Shown here: piece by piece, positions 30,331 through 40,884 of the stretch | Position numbering within the stretch: position 1 is the first letter of the stretch | How the letters are laid out: each line of letters begins with the position of its first letter | NCBI GenBank assembly: GCA_964034945.1 | Contig: OZ035960.1 | Coordinates: forward strand, 82,398,148 to 82,462,147 | Length of the DNA: 64,000 nt | Source: Chrysopilus asiliformis | Taxonomy: Eukaryota; Arthropoda; Insecta; Diptera; Rhagionidae | Reading direction: 5' to 3' | Notes under the pieces: model-generated | The model's database searches: none | Told to the model about the DNA's origin: nothing | Seen by the model: only the letters and a program-made list of their open reading frames with translations | Position numbers and translations under genes: made by a program

Positions 30331-30564
30331 AATGCTCTAGCCTTGCATTTTACGAAAAACGAATCTGCGTAAAATTTTAGGTCTCTAGCTCAATCCGTAC
30401 GTCCGCAATCTGCGCCACGGAAGGACGGACAAGCGGACGGAGATGCAAAATTCAATTTTTTTTATCATTCTAAACACACTGGTGTAATTCATTTTTGTGT
30501 GTGATGATGGGATCTTGCCGTTACAAACGGTAAGGCAAAGTTAATACACCCTTTGGTTTCACCA
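30331..30564 (+). repeat. 3' part of dispersed GACA-core repeat, copy A
   Basis: Collinear with 35208-35450. TTGCATTTTACGAAAAACGA, then TCTCTAGCTCAATCCGTACG, a short GGACGGAC core, TCATTCTAAACACACTGGTG and GTTACAAACGGTAAGGCAAA. It stops at TTTCACCA, exactly where the Helitron begins. Confidence 0.75.
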
Positions 30565-32539
30565 TCTTTATATATAAAAATGAATCGTGGTCCGTTTGAC
30601 TATCCATAACTCGGCTGAATATAATCCGATTTGCATGGGGTTTCTTTTGTTGGATTCGTATTGCAACATATAAAAACACAACGGAGCCGAAAATTGGGAA
30701 TTTCTACCGGAAAAGTTGGAAAATCTTGGAAAACCGAAATTGCATACTTTCAGGGGAGCGGTTTTCTGGTTTGCACTTTCAGTAATTCCAAATCAAAAAT
30801 CTCGAATCTTTTTTCGTTTTGTTGGAAAAGTCGAGAAAAATTTTGGCGAAAAGCGGGAATATCGGAAAAATTGAAATTTGCATATTGTATGTGATTATGG
30901 TATGGGAGGAGAAAATATTGTACTTGGAACTGAAAAACGGATAATGTTGTCTCTCGCGATAATGTTATCGCCAACAGATGGCGTTACGCTCTCAGACTCA
31001 CGTTTGACAGCTGAGAAATATATTCGCTCTTTCCTCATTGATGATCGATGCGAAGCGGTTGTTTATCGATATAGCGCGCAAATCATCGCTGTTCTTCCCA
31101 CTTTTAAATGGTCGAAAGTATTTTATTTTGTGATCAAGGAAGTGAATCACGGTATTTACTCAGTGACCAAGTAAAATTAAATGGATTGGTGTTGAATTTT
31201 GTGTGTGAGGTTAGCGACACATCGAATCTGAACTTGCATCAACACAAATTTCCTTTATTCATCCACTATTTTTGTGCGATTTGATAATTTAAATTATTCA
31301 TTTTGTGGACAACGAATTTAAATAAGGTATTTTGTCACACACCAATTTGTTTATTTAAAAAAAATCTATTTGTATGGGAGAGGGGGGTAGGAGTGGTCCA
31401 ACTGGATAGATAAGTAGTATAAAAGCATATTCTAAACACATTTCGTCTTAATAAACTTTTGGATACGATGCACCGTTTTCGAGAAAATAAGGGAAAAGTA
31501 TTCAATTTGTATTGGGGAGTGGAAAGAGGCAGTCTAACTGAATTTAGATGTATAGATAAGTTATGTAAAATCATATTGAAAAGACATTTTAGCATTATAA
31601 ATTTTTCAATGCGATTAACCGTTTTCGAGAAAATTGCGAAAAAAGTTTCATTTATATGGAGAAGGGAATGGTCCGATTTTGCCAGTTCAAGAACTTAGCA
31701 ATGCCATTTACGAGAAACGGAACTGTAAATATTTCAAATCTCTAGCTCAATCCTTCCGAAAATTATGATATTCGCGGATATATAGACAGACAGACGACAG
31801 AAAGACAGACGGGTAGACAGACGGTCGGACATGCCAAAATCAAAATCTTGTGTCCAGCGATGATTCTCATATAGTGTGGAGGTCCCCAATCTGAAGTGCA
31901 GGAACAAACTTATTGGGGTGCGAGAGCGTTTTTTTTATTTGTGAGATAGAGTTATAATTTTTTTTGATTTGTGAGATGGAGTAACGTATAAACTCAAGAA
32001 CTACTCCACCAACATAGACTATGTATCATGACCACGGTCTATAATTAGGTGTGGTCGCGATATCTGCTCCCCTTTCACCCCCTCGCCTGCTATCTTCTGA
32101 CCCACTGAAGGAATTTAAAAGAAATTTTCATCCACTCAAACTACTTCGCTCTACATGGTGCGAGCCCCCTCTCTATCTCCTAAACTACAGAATAGATTTT
32201 TATACGATTTTTAGTGTTGGATAGGTTATCTGTCAAGGTAAATTTTCGACCAATCTCCTCCTCAGCTATCTTTGAAACTATTTTATGGATGTTCAACATA
32301 TGTTACAACATAAATGCAACAACCTTAAGTGTCTGGCGATAAGGGAATTCGCTCTATTCCCTTTCTCCCAAGCAGATGGAAAAAATATTTGCAATTTTAT
32401 TGAAAGCACGAACAAAAATATATTTGAAATATAATTACTGCATAATTTTCCTATACATCAAAATACTTTTGAAAAAAAGGATTTTTTCATTTTCAAAAAT
32501 TTTATACTACCCGGGCTACGCCGGGTTTTTGCAAGCTAG
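30565..32539 (+). mobile_element. non-autonomous Helitron, about 1.98 kb
   Basis: The 5' end is TCTTTATATATAAAAATGAA, beginning with TC directly after an A. The 3' end has a GC-rich hairpin (CCCGG at 32510-32514, loop GCTACG, CCGGG at 32521-32525), then ten bases and CTAG (32536-32539) directly before a T. TC start, hairpin about 10 nt from a CTRR end, and insertion between A and T without duplication are the diagnostic Helitron features. No Rep/helicase frame is present. The interior carries a dispersed subrepeat block (31360-31880), probably acquired. Confidence 0.85.
31360..31880 (+). repeat. tandem-module dispersed repeat with GACA core
   Basis: Modules of about 125-150 bp recur: TATGGGAG, GTGGTCC, a TAAAATCATAT-like segment, then GATGCACCGTTTTCGAGAAA (near 31465), repeated again near 31620 as GCGATTAACCGTTTTCGAGA. 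The block ends with TCTCTAGCTCAATCC, a GACAGACAGAC tract (31785-31830) and GACATGCCAAAATCAAAATC. Related fragments are at 5050-5190, 6285-6980, 11880-12080, 17879-18166, 30331-30564, 32991-33430 and 34925-35465. The layout resembles mini-me/DINE-1 elements of flies with a GTCY tract. Confidence 0.65.
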
Positions 32540-32990
32540 TAACAACTATAAAATAAAATTTTCACACCATCCGCAATTCGTCCACCTCACAGAAAAATAA
32601 ATCTAAAATGATTTAAAACTCAAAGTTGATTCACCAGTCCGATGACAATACAACATTTTCACCTATAATAATAACGTGAATATCGTTTTCGTCAAATTTT
32701 TCTGAAAAAATCTCATCTGGGGGTTTTTTTTTCTCTCTCTCTCGGTTATGAGGAATCTTTACAGCCGCTTTACGACGTTTGCCCGACTAATTCTAGTAGT
32801 CGTACAGCGGATTATACGACGTTTTGAGGACGTCGCAACGATTCCCCACAAAGTTGTACAAGAAACTACACGACGTCGTCATTACCACACATAGGGTTGT
32901 AATGACGGTTACAAGTTACGTCTTGCAACAGTTAAACGCTCTATATCGGGCACGCTACCATTTATAATGCATACAAATAATCGTCGGACA
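32540..32990. other. no gene recognised
   Basis: Contains repeated ACGACGT and TACGACG motifs (32770-32880) but no complete inverted repeat or coding frame I can support. Confidence 0.45.
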
Positions 32991-33430
32991 AAGAAATAAA
33001 TCTCACCAGTGTGTTTAGAATAATGAAACGACTTGAGCTTTGCATGTTCGTCTATCTATCTGTCTGCCTGTCCGTGGATACGATGGACTTGAGCTAGAGA
33101 CTTGAAATTCTTGAAATTGATATACGAAGCTAGAGACTTGAAATTCGGTACAGCAGTTTCTTTCGTAAAATGAGAGGTCGAGTTCGTTAACAGTCAAAAT
33201 CGGACCACTCCTCCCTCCTTCATTCAAACGAAACCATTTTTTAAGATTTTCTCGAAGACGGTACGTCGTATCGCAAAATTTATAAAGAACATCATTCATA
33301 ATACAATTTTGCATGAGTGCTTCATAATGCAAATTCAATCGGAGCAGCTTTAAAAAATTTCAATCGGAATATTTTAATGAAATGAAATCTATTTGAAAAC
33401 TTAGCGTCACACCATATAGGGTATTTCACG
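32991..33430 (-). repeat. dispersed GACA-core repeat, reverse copy
   Basis: In reverse orientation it carries CACCAGTGTGTTTAGAATAA, a short GTCTATCTATCTGTCTGCCT core, AGCTAGAGACTTGAAATTC (present twice, so a small internal duplication), GGACCACTCCTCCCTCCTTC and TTTTCTCGAAGACGGTACGT. It ends with CACCATATAGGGTATTTC. No coding content. Confidence 0.7.
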
Positions 33431-33703
33431 ATTGCCTGGAGATCGTAGTTTTCACTATTCTATATAAAAAATACAATATGTTGGCCTCCGGTCGCGTGCA
33501 AGTACTACTCATGAAAGTCTAATCAAAATAACTATAAGGACTTAAGAGGCAGCAAGGGAGTGAGTTGAAACGAAAGGATAGGTGAATTATTTTAAAAAAA
33601 GAAGCTCGAGGCTGATTTGGGGAGTTTCCGCGAGTAATCCAGTTTTCGAAAAATTTGGCCACGCATCCCCTGTCAATATCGTCTACTGAACTTAAGCCTA
33701 TCC

Positions 33704-34191
33704 CACAAAAACGCGCTACGCGGCGCGGCGTGACGCGCTGACAGATAATAGTAGAGCCTACAGGTTTATATGAGTTCGTGTCTAATTGCGCTCTGATCAA
33801 CCGCGCGCCGCTTTGAGTAGGTCTACTTTCTACTTTCAGACGTGGTTGGAAGCCGTGACATAACAGAGATGTCACAAGTGGTGAATTATGGTACTTTAAT
33901 ATGAATTCGGGAAGCTCTGTACATTATGTCTGGCATCTCCAAACAGTTGTTTACATTTTTTACCTATTAATGCAATGAATATAATATTTTGATAGTCCAA
34001 TTTTATGTAATAAAAAACAAAACATTCACTGCACAAAAATCTTGAAATTCACTGCGATTTGTTGGTTATGAGAACACAAATTGAACTGTCACCGCGCCGC
34101 ATCCGTACCACGTAATTGGGGTTTAGGAAATGACTGTGGCTGTCGCCCTGCCGATCAAACCACGCCGCTCCGCGTAGCGCTTTGTTTTTGG
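33704..34191. mobile_element. MITE candidate with GC-rich inverted repeats
   Basis: The left arm CACAAAAACGCGCTACGCGG continues CGCGGCGTG. The right arm, inverted, reads CAAAAACAAAGCGCTACGCG then GAGCGGCGTG. The GC-rich arms stand out from the AT-rich surroundings. A flanking duplication is unclear, so the boundary is approximate. The minus frame at 33519-33875 across it has no recognisable domain. Confidence 0.55.
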
Positions 34192-34924
34192 ACAATCTTT
34201 AGAAATGGCATGGGGTAAGATCATTTAACTGGGCTAGCTCTTCTTAGCATTTCTGGAGAAGTGTATATAAAACCCGAAGAAATTGTGGACATGCAGTGAC
34301 CGCAACTCTGAATTTAGTTTTGTAGTTTTCTCCGTTTTTATCCAAACATGGTCCTCTATTTAAGGCGCCCGGGAAATTTTAATTTCTACTCGCATGGGTT
34401 TTTTTTAGTAAAAATTTCGCCTTAGGTGCACTTTTTGTTGTATATGGAAGAACTAAGAAATCTTTTATAACTAGATATTCACAAACAAAAATTGAGACAA
34501 TCGTCTTCTCTTTGATTAGTCTTTCCAAATTTCCAAGCATACACAAGAATTCGTTTCATATTTTTTTTGGGGATGGGACGCGAAATACAGCTTTTGCCTC
34601 GGGCGACGTTTTTTCTTGCGTTGCGTTGCGGCCCGCAAGTTTAATTAATGAATTGACATTTTTCTTCTTTCAGGGGGTAAATAATGTGGTGAATTTCATT
34701 TCGACTTTCTTCTGAGCCAAATGTCATACATCACTTTACCTAAAGCCACCGGTACAAAGTTCTAAACCAGAACATTGATCTATAAAAAAATATCCCAATC
34801 ATGAATAATCAAACTAACCAATAACCAAATGCACCTCGGTTATTGTACTTTGGTCAGGTTATTCAGTCCATGTCTTCAATAAAACTCTTTCTAATTTATA
34901 AAGTTAAACATAACAAAAGCTATA
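34192..34924. other. no gene recognised
   Basis: AT-rich DNA. The 67-codon plus frame (34512-34715) has no recognisable content. Confidence 0.5.
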
Positions 34925-35284
34925 ATTGCCAATTTGGCAATTATTGAAAACCCGTATAGTGATTTAAGTGAACGGCAAACAGTTTTATCAAAATTCCACT
35001 TTGAAGTCAAACTTTCCAATAAGATTTTTTTAAAACTTGTTCCAATTGGATTTTGATGTATGGAACTTTAATGTAGAATCATGTCCTAAACAACTTTTGT
35101 TCTTGCACTTTTTTGATAAGATGCACCGTTTTTGAGATATTCGCAAAAAACATTTTCGTTCGTATGGGGGGTACCCCCCCCCCCCCCCCCCCCTACTAAT
35201 GGTCCATGCCTCGCATTTTACGAAAAACGGACCTGTGCAAAATTTCAAGTCTCTAGCTCAATCCGTGCGCCCGCAATCCGCGCC

Positions 35285-35322
<38 letters not shown>

Positions 35323-35465
35323 GGACGGACGGACATGCTAAATTCAACTTTTTTCATCATTCTAAACACACTGGTGTAATTCATTTTTGTGTGCGATGAC
35401 GGGATCTTGGCGTTACAAACGGTAAGGCAAAGTTAGTATACCTTTTGGTTTCACCATACGGGTAT
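34925..35465 (+). repeat. dispersed GACA-core repeat, fullest copy
   Basis: 34925-35170 is the paralogue of 17879-18150. A run of about 21 C follows GGGGGGTA (35173-35193), where the other copy has only CCCTCC. Then come GCCTCGCATTTTACGAAAAA, TCTCTAGCTCAATCCGTGCG, a pure GACA tract (35286-35322) passing into GGAC triplets, and ACACACTGGTGTAATTCATT. It ends near CACCATACGGGTATAAC. Confidence 0.75.
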
Positions 35466-36574
35466 AACAAAGTAAGCATCCAATATGCACTCCGGTCAAT
35501 GTACTTTGTGTCCGCCATAAAGCCATAATATTTTCATCGCCATAATATTTGAGCATACACACCATTGATCCGAAATTGCTTACCGACTCATAATTACTCG
35601 AACCCAGCAAAATACGTTTAATGAGAGCACGCGACAAGCGCCACCGATCCTATTTCACAACAATTGTTTTGTTGTGGGAATATCTTATTTCAACAACAAT
35701 TTGATCCAACGCATAAACCTATGAAGAGTCAAAATGCTGATACTTCCAAAAATTCAGAGTTTAAAGAGGGCACGCGCTAATGTAAGAATATCTTATTTCA
35801 CAATTTGCCTTTGAATTTGCACTTTTGACTGACATGGCAATTTCACTCGTTCACTAAGAATTAGGGCAATTGTCTTAACGACACCTGGGGAAACAACGTG
35901 ACTTTGATTTCCCACCACAAGTAAAATTGGGAAGGTCAAGAAGAATATAAAAGTGCAGGAACTTTTTAGGCAGGTTGGTTGGAGTCGAGAGGCTCTTGGC
36001 CCTTTTTGACGGTAGTGTCTCTGAACCGCTTTTCTCAACGGGGACGCTTGAATTTGCCAGCCTTACATTTTAGAATAGTCTGAACGGAAAAGGACCATAG
36101 TAAAATAATAAAAGTCGTGTAGCTTTCAACTTAAAGGTATATTATTTAGAGCGTGTGCGCAACGGTCTAATTGCATGCTAACTCTAGTACATTTTCATAC
36201 TAGATTCCATTGCGAACTGGAAACTTTCGTTTAAAAACAGGAACTAGAACGGGAATCGGGCTCGTACACATACGTTAAGAATTTCACATGTAGCTCATTT
36301 TCAAAAACTTTTGCGTCCAGAGTAAATTTTTCACACAATTTCTCTTACGTTTTGATAGTATGTAAATTTTTAAGTAAATTTCAATTAAAGAATTAAAGAA
36401 CTTTTACCGTAATTTTTTGTTGTAATTCCGCCTGCGGTTTGGTGTAGGAAACTCAATGTGGACAGCTCTATTCAACACTCAGCACATTTGACTCTTACAA
36501 CAGCTCCCCCCCCCACAACCTTTCAAAATCAAGCAAATCTCTTTTAGAGCGTTTTTTTTTGTCATTACAAAAAT
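35466..36574. other. no gene recognised
   Basis: No TE ends, RNA gene or plausible exon structure. The minus frames at 35413-35637 and 35793-36038 have no recognisable domains. Confidence 0.5.
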
Positions 36575-36904
36575 GTCAGTGTTTGCCAGTATCTGCCAGT
36601 GTCTGCCAGTGTCTGCCAGTGTCTGCCAGTGTCTGCCAGTGTCTGCCAGTGTCTGCCAGTGCCTGCCAGTGTCTGCCAGTGTCTGCCAGTGTGTGCCAGT
36701 GTCTGCCAGTGTCTGCCAGTGTCTGCCAGTGTCTGCCAGTGTGTGCCAGTGTCTGCCGGTGTCTGCCAGTGTCTGCCAGTGTCTGCTAGTGTGTGCCAGT
36801 GTCTGCCAGTGTCTGCCAGTGTCTGCCAGTGTCTGCCAGTGTCTGGCAGTGTCTGGCAGTGTCTGCCAGTGTCTGCCAGTGTCTGCCAGTGTCTGTCCGT
36901 GTCT
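36575..36904. repeat. 10-bp minisatellite (GTCTGCCAGT), about 33 units
   Basis: Regular 10-bp units with scattered single-base variants (GTGTGCCAGT, GCCTGCCAGT, GTCTGGCAGT, GTCTGCCGGT). The three plus-strand frames full of VSASVCQCLP are by-products. The unit contains both halves of the tetramer array (GTCTG and CAGT) separated by C. Confidence 0.97.
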
Positions 36905-36990
36905 AGTCTGTCAGTCTGTCAGTCTGTCAGTCTGTCAGTCTTGTCAGTCTGTCAGTCTGTCAGTTTGTCAGTATGCCACTCTACCAGTCT
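36905..36990. repeat. GTCW array 4, short CAGTCTGT tract
   Basis: About ten 8-bp units directly follow the 10-bp minisatellite, then decay (CAGTTTGTCAGTATGCCACT) into unique sequence. No retrotransposon is inserted here. Confidence 0.93.
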
Positions 36991-37108
36991 GTAATATTGA
37001 AAAAACATAACGAATCAAAATTGGGATTTCGTTACGCAACGAAATGTATAACACCACGAATTTTTTCAGTTTTGCATCGCTTCGTTCAATATAATTTCAG
37101 TATTAAAT

Positions 37109-37364
37109 CGTCGGCTAAAAGTGAAATTGTGCTAAGTCCATTATACCAAATTTGACAGAAGAGCAATAAAAAACCTTGTTAAATTATTTTAATTTTCATT
37201 TAAAGAAAACAGAGTCTCATTTAAAGAAAAGTGAGCCCAATTTTTCTCATTTAAAGAAAACTCAGTATTATTGAAAGAGAATTAAAACGATTCAACAAGG
37301 TTTTAATTGCTCTTCTGGAAAATTATGCCAAATGGACTTAGCACAATTTCACTTTTAGCCGACG
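37109..37364. mobile_element. CGTCGGC-ended MITE, short copy (256 bp)
   Basis: Same ends as 13241-13927 (CGTCGGCTAAAAGTGAAATT and inverse), inverted repeats of about 85 bp, and a 4-bp duplication AAAT at 37105-37108 and 37365-37368. The interior has three tandem-like copies of TCATTTAAAGAAAA. Together the two copies define the family ends and its 4-bp duplication. Confidence 0.87.
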
Positions 37365-37475
37365 AAATGTTCTTTTACAAATTCATGTTGTTCACGGTTT
37401 TAAGTAAGATAGTTTTTTAATAAATTTTAGGTTTCGATTGTCTACTTCATATTATTATAAAATTCTAAAAATCAA

Positions 37476-37575
37476 CATCTGCTGCCGCAGCTACAGATGT
37501 AAACAAACCACATCTGCTTCCGCGTCAGCGGCTTTAAAAAAATTACATCTGGTTTCACTTCCGCATCTGCAGATG
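37476..37575. promoter_or_regulatory. cluster of six CATCTG/CAGATG E-box motifs
   Basis: CATCTG occurs at 37476, 37511, 37546 and 37564, and CAGATG at 37494 and 37570, six within 100 bp. CATCTG is a CANNTG E-box that bHLH factors can bind. Parts of the cluster are also inverted repeats (ACATCTGCTGCCGCAGCTAC), so a decayed repeat is an alternative. No neighbouring gene is visible. Confidence 0.22.
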
Positions 37576-37580
37576 TCAAA

Positions 37581-40500
37581 AAAGTCACATCCGTGGCAAT
37601 CATGCTGCAATTTTATGTGCAATTAGCCAAGACCCGGACTGTAGTGCTATTAACGCGAGGATGATAACATTGGAAGATCCCAACATTTATGTACATAAAT
37701 ATCATAGAACAAACTATGAAGTTTTAATTCCCCTCGTCTATAGAAGAAATTTAATAAATATGTCAAAAGATCTTAACTTTTAGATAAAATATTAATTTTT
37801 TAATATTTCATTCCATATATTGGAATATAATATTTCATTCCATATATTAGATATATATAATATCGTTTAAGGAATATATTGACATTATACATTTGGTAAT
37901 TAAATTTTGATAGCTATTTCAGTTATTTGCATGCAAAATTTTTGGATCTAGAACACTGCTGTGAACTTAAAAATAGGACAGACAGCAACATCTGCATTAG
38001 AATATTGAGCGAATTACCAGGTGAAAAAACACCAATATAAAAAATCAATTTATTATTTATAAAAGAATGTAAAAATACAAATAGTGGCAAAGGAATTGTT
38101 TTGTAAGTGCATGTGTTGCTGGTTAAAAAGGGATGAATATAGGGTGTTTTTTTCCTTTCCTAGATAGGATTAGCTTGACTGTGACGTCATATGGGAAAGC
38201 TTTAAAAGCTACTACATCTGTATGCATGCAAAAAGGACAATTGTATGGTTAACATTTAAAACATATGTCTGATGTCTATTCACAAACTTTTGACGTCATA
38301 TTGAAGTTCGTTTGAACTTATTTTGTGTTTAACACAAAAATGATACATTTGCGCAAATATTTGATTTTCGGTACTACCGAATACACAAGTAATCATAAAA
38401 TGTATAGGAACATAAATTGGCAACATTTCTAACGAAGTCAAAAGAAAAACTCAATTTAGAAGAAAAAGCAATACTGAAACACATCGATGTTTCCCATAGA
38501 TAGAGATATCAGGCATTATGCCGGGTACATGCGCACGATAAAATGTCCATGGCGCCTTTCCGGATTTCTGTAAGCCTTCCTTTAAACCTATATTGTTTGG
38601 TCTTCCTTTTCGCTTATTCCTTGTGTCTTCCATTTTTCGTCATCATGCTCGTTCAATGTTCTTGTCATCTTCACTTGAGTCTAAAGTCCTGCACTTGGAT
38701 GTTCTTTGCGGAGCGAATTCCTTCGGTTCGGAAATTTAGGTTAAAGATAGAAAATATTATTATAATTAACATTAATTTTTAATCATTCTGTTTCAAATAA
38801 AAATAACTTACGTGAGCCTAATAAGTGCATTTTCACTTTTATTGGACATTCTTTTAAAAATAAATTCGTAAAAAAAGAAAAACAAAAATCAGACTTTAAA
38901 ATTTAAGAAATAAAGATTGGAAAAAAAATTACGAATACATATTTGCATTTTTCCAACGACTTTTAGATATTTTTCTTCACTTCATTTTAATTTTTTCCAT
39001 ATATAATATATGTATGTCTATATTTATATCGATTCTATTAGAGCAAATGCGTTCTTTTATTTTTAAGTGATACTTATTGGACAAATCTAAGTATCCGATA
39101 CTATTGTGTTATTTCATAATTTTATGGATCAAATTTTGTGATAAAAAAAATTTTGTCTAGTCCGAAAAAAATATTGTTTTATAATATCGATAAAGATTTT
39201 ACGTGTACCAGTGTTTTGCTATAATACTATAGTGAATCTATGAAAAGTTAAACATAAATAATGGTGAAAGAAAAAAGAAACGTAAGGCTTGAGGAGGCAA
39301 AAGAATAAGGATAAAAGTCTAATTAGCCAAAAAGCTCTTAAGTACCTTTAATATCGTCCTTCGCTGTAGACATTGTGTTAATAGCAAAATAGCAGTGTGT
39401 AAGTGGTTCCTTTGTTTATGATAAAAATCATAAGATTGCGGTGTTTACACATATCTATATATGTAACTATGTACATATATTTTCTCCAGCAGTCGTACCA
39501 TTTACTTTTTACACATATTACACATACATGTTTTATTTAATTTTATCTTACTGTAGTACTAGAAACAGCCAAAAGCTATGGTAAGACCGGGATCTCCGCA
39601 ACCATACAGCAACTTTTTCTTCCACTTTCATATTGCATTTTAGCTTTATTTACTTTCTTTTCATTTCTCTTCATTTTTCTTTTTTTTTACTATTAAAGCT
39701 TGATGAGAGGCGCGGAGAAGACATTTTGATAGTATAAAAAAATCGTCTATTGTTTTCTTTATAATTTTTTTCGTTCGTCAAGCATATCCGAACATACACA
39801 CATATTGGCATAATACTGCCACAAGTACAAAACCAAAAGTTTATCCGCAAATAATAAATTTTACTTTGACCTAAAAGAGACACAAATACATGTATGTTAA
39901 AACGTAGGCATTCATAGAAATAACAACAACATCATATGAATACAATTTCGTAAGCATTACACAGGATTTTTTGTAACTTTTGTTCCTCTTGGTGAGGCTG
40001 CTGGCAGAGAAAAGTTTTTCAGAACAATTTTTCGGTAGTTTTGTTTTTTCCATAGCAAAAAGTTTGGTTAATTCAATTTCTTAAAGAAGCAGAACGCATT
40101 TTTGAAGGATCTGGTGAGTTTTATTCGAAATTTTGTTTTATAATTTTAAAAAAATGATACCAATGCAATTTTACTAAATATGTTGCGGTTTTGATAGAAT
40201 AATCAAAAAAAAAAAGTTTATAACTCAATTAAATAAAACTTATGGCAGATAACTTAAAATTAGATTTGTATGCATTTGGTGCTTTTAAATCAATAGCGTA
40301 ATGAAATAGTGTGCTTATACGTATTTTCGAATACTCGAGTGATTTTTCTGATTGAAGAAAATTCAACGGGGTAAAATTTTTTTCCAAAATAATAATAATA
40401 CCTTTGCAATATTGGTTTAAAGAGTTGAAATTTTAAACTCATGAAATTTTCTTATGATCTAAAAAACATTTTCTAGCTATTACGATAATATGGCGAATAA

Positions 40501-40861
40501 CAATTTTTTTCACAATATGCTGCAAATTAAATATTTATAGATATTTAGCTGCCAACAGAGAAAATTTTATTTCAATAATCGTCATTGTCTGTCACTATGG
40601 AATAAAGTCGATAAAAATATTTGAAGTGACCATATCCGAAAAATATTGCACCTAAAGGATGTTTTCAAGAATTAGACACTTTTTAAAAAAAATACTTTTA
40701 TCAATCTGTTTGCTGCAAAATAGCCAAATTCTATTATTTATAAGGTGAAGTGGTGCAAGAAGCTTTTTTTTCATTTTTGAACTATTATTGTGAGATAACT
40801 ATGATAAATACAGAAATAAAACTCTGCACACGCCATTTGGGAATATTTAGCTGCAAGAACT
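37581..40861. other. 3.3 kb AT-rich DNA, no gene recognised
   Basis: No TE ends or conserved coding exon that I recognise. The minus frame at 38451-38633 begins MEDTRNKRKGRPNN and is rich in basic residues, but stop codons precede it and no family is evident. It could be a lone exon, but this is unsupported. Several poly(A)/poly(T) and TATATA tracts are present. Confidence 0.45.
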
Positions 40862-40884
40862 GTCAGTCTGTCATTCTGTCCGTC
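40862..40884. repeat. short GTCW tract at the left edge of the R1 cluster
   Basis: GTCAGTCTGTCATTCTGTCC followed by GTC joins unique DNA to the first R1 fragment. It may be the remnant of an array or the original insertion site. Confidence 0.7.

Noticed and set aside
36559..37010. Three overlapping cysteine-rich VSASVCQCLP proteins
   Set aside because: A by-product of a 10-bp minisatellite. Because 10 is not a multiple of three, the peptide cycles through all frames.
38451..38782. Possible small basic protein MEDTRNKRKGRPNN (minus) or a hydrophobic 79-codon frame (plus)
   Set aside because: Each is the shadow of the other, stops lie just upstream, and neither resembles a known family. Splice signals are not convincing.
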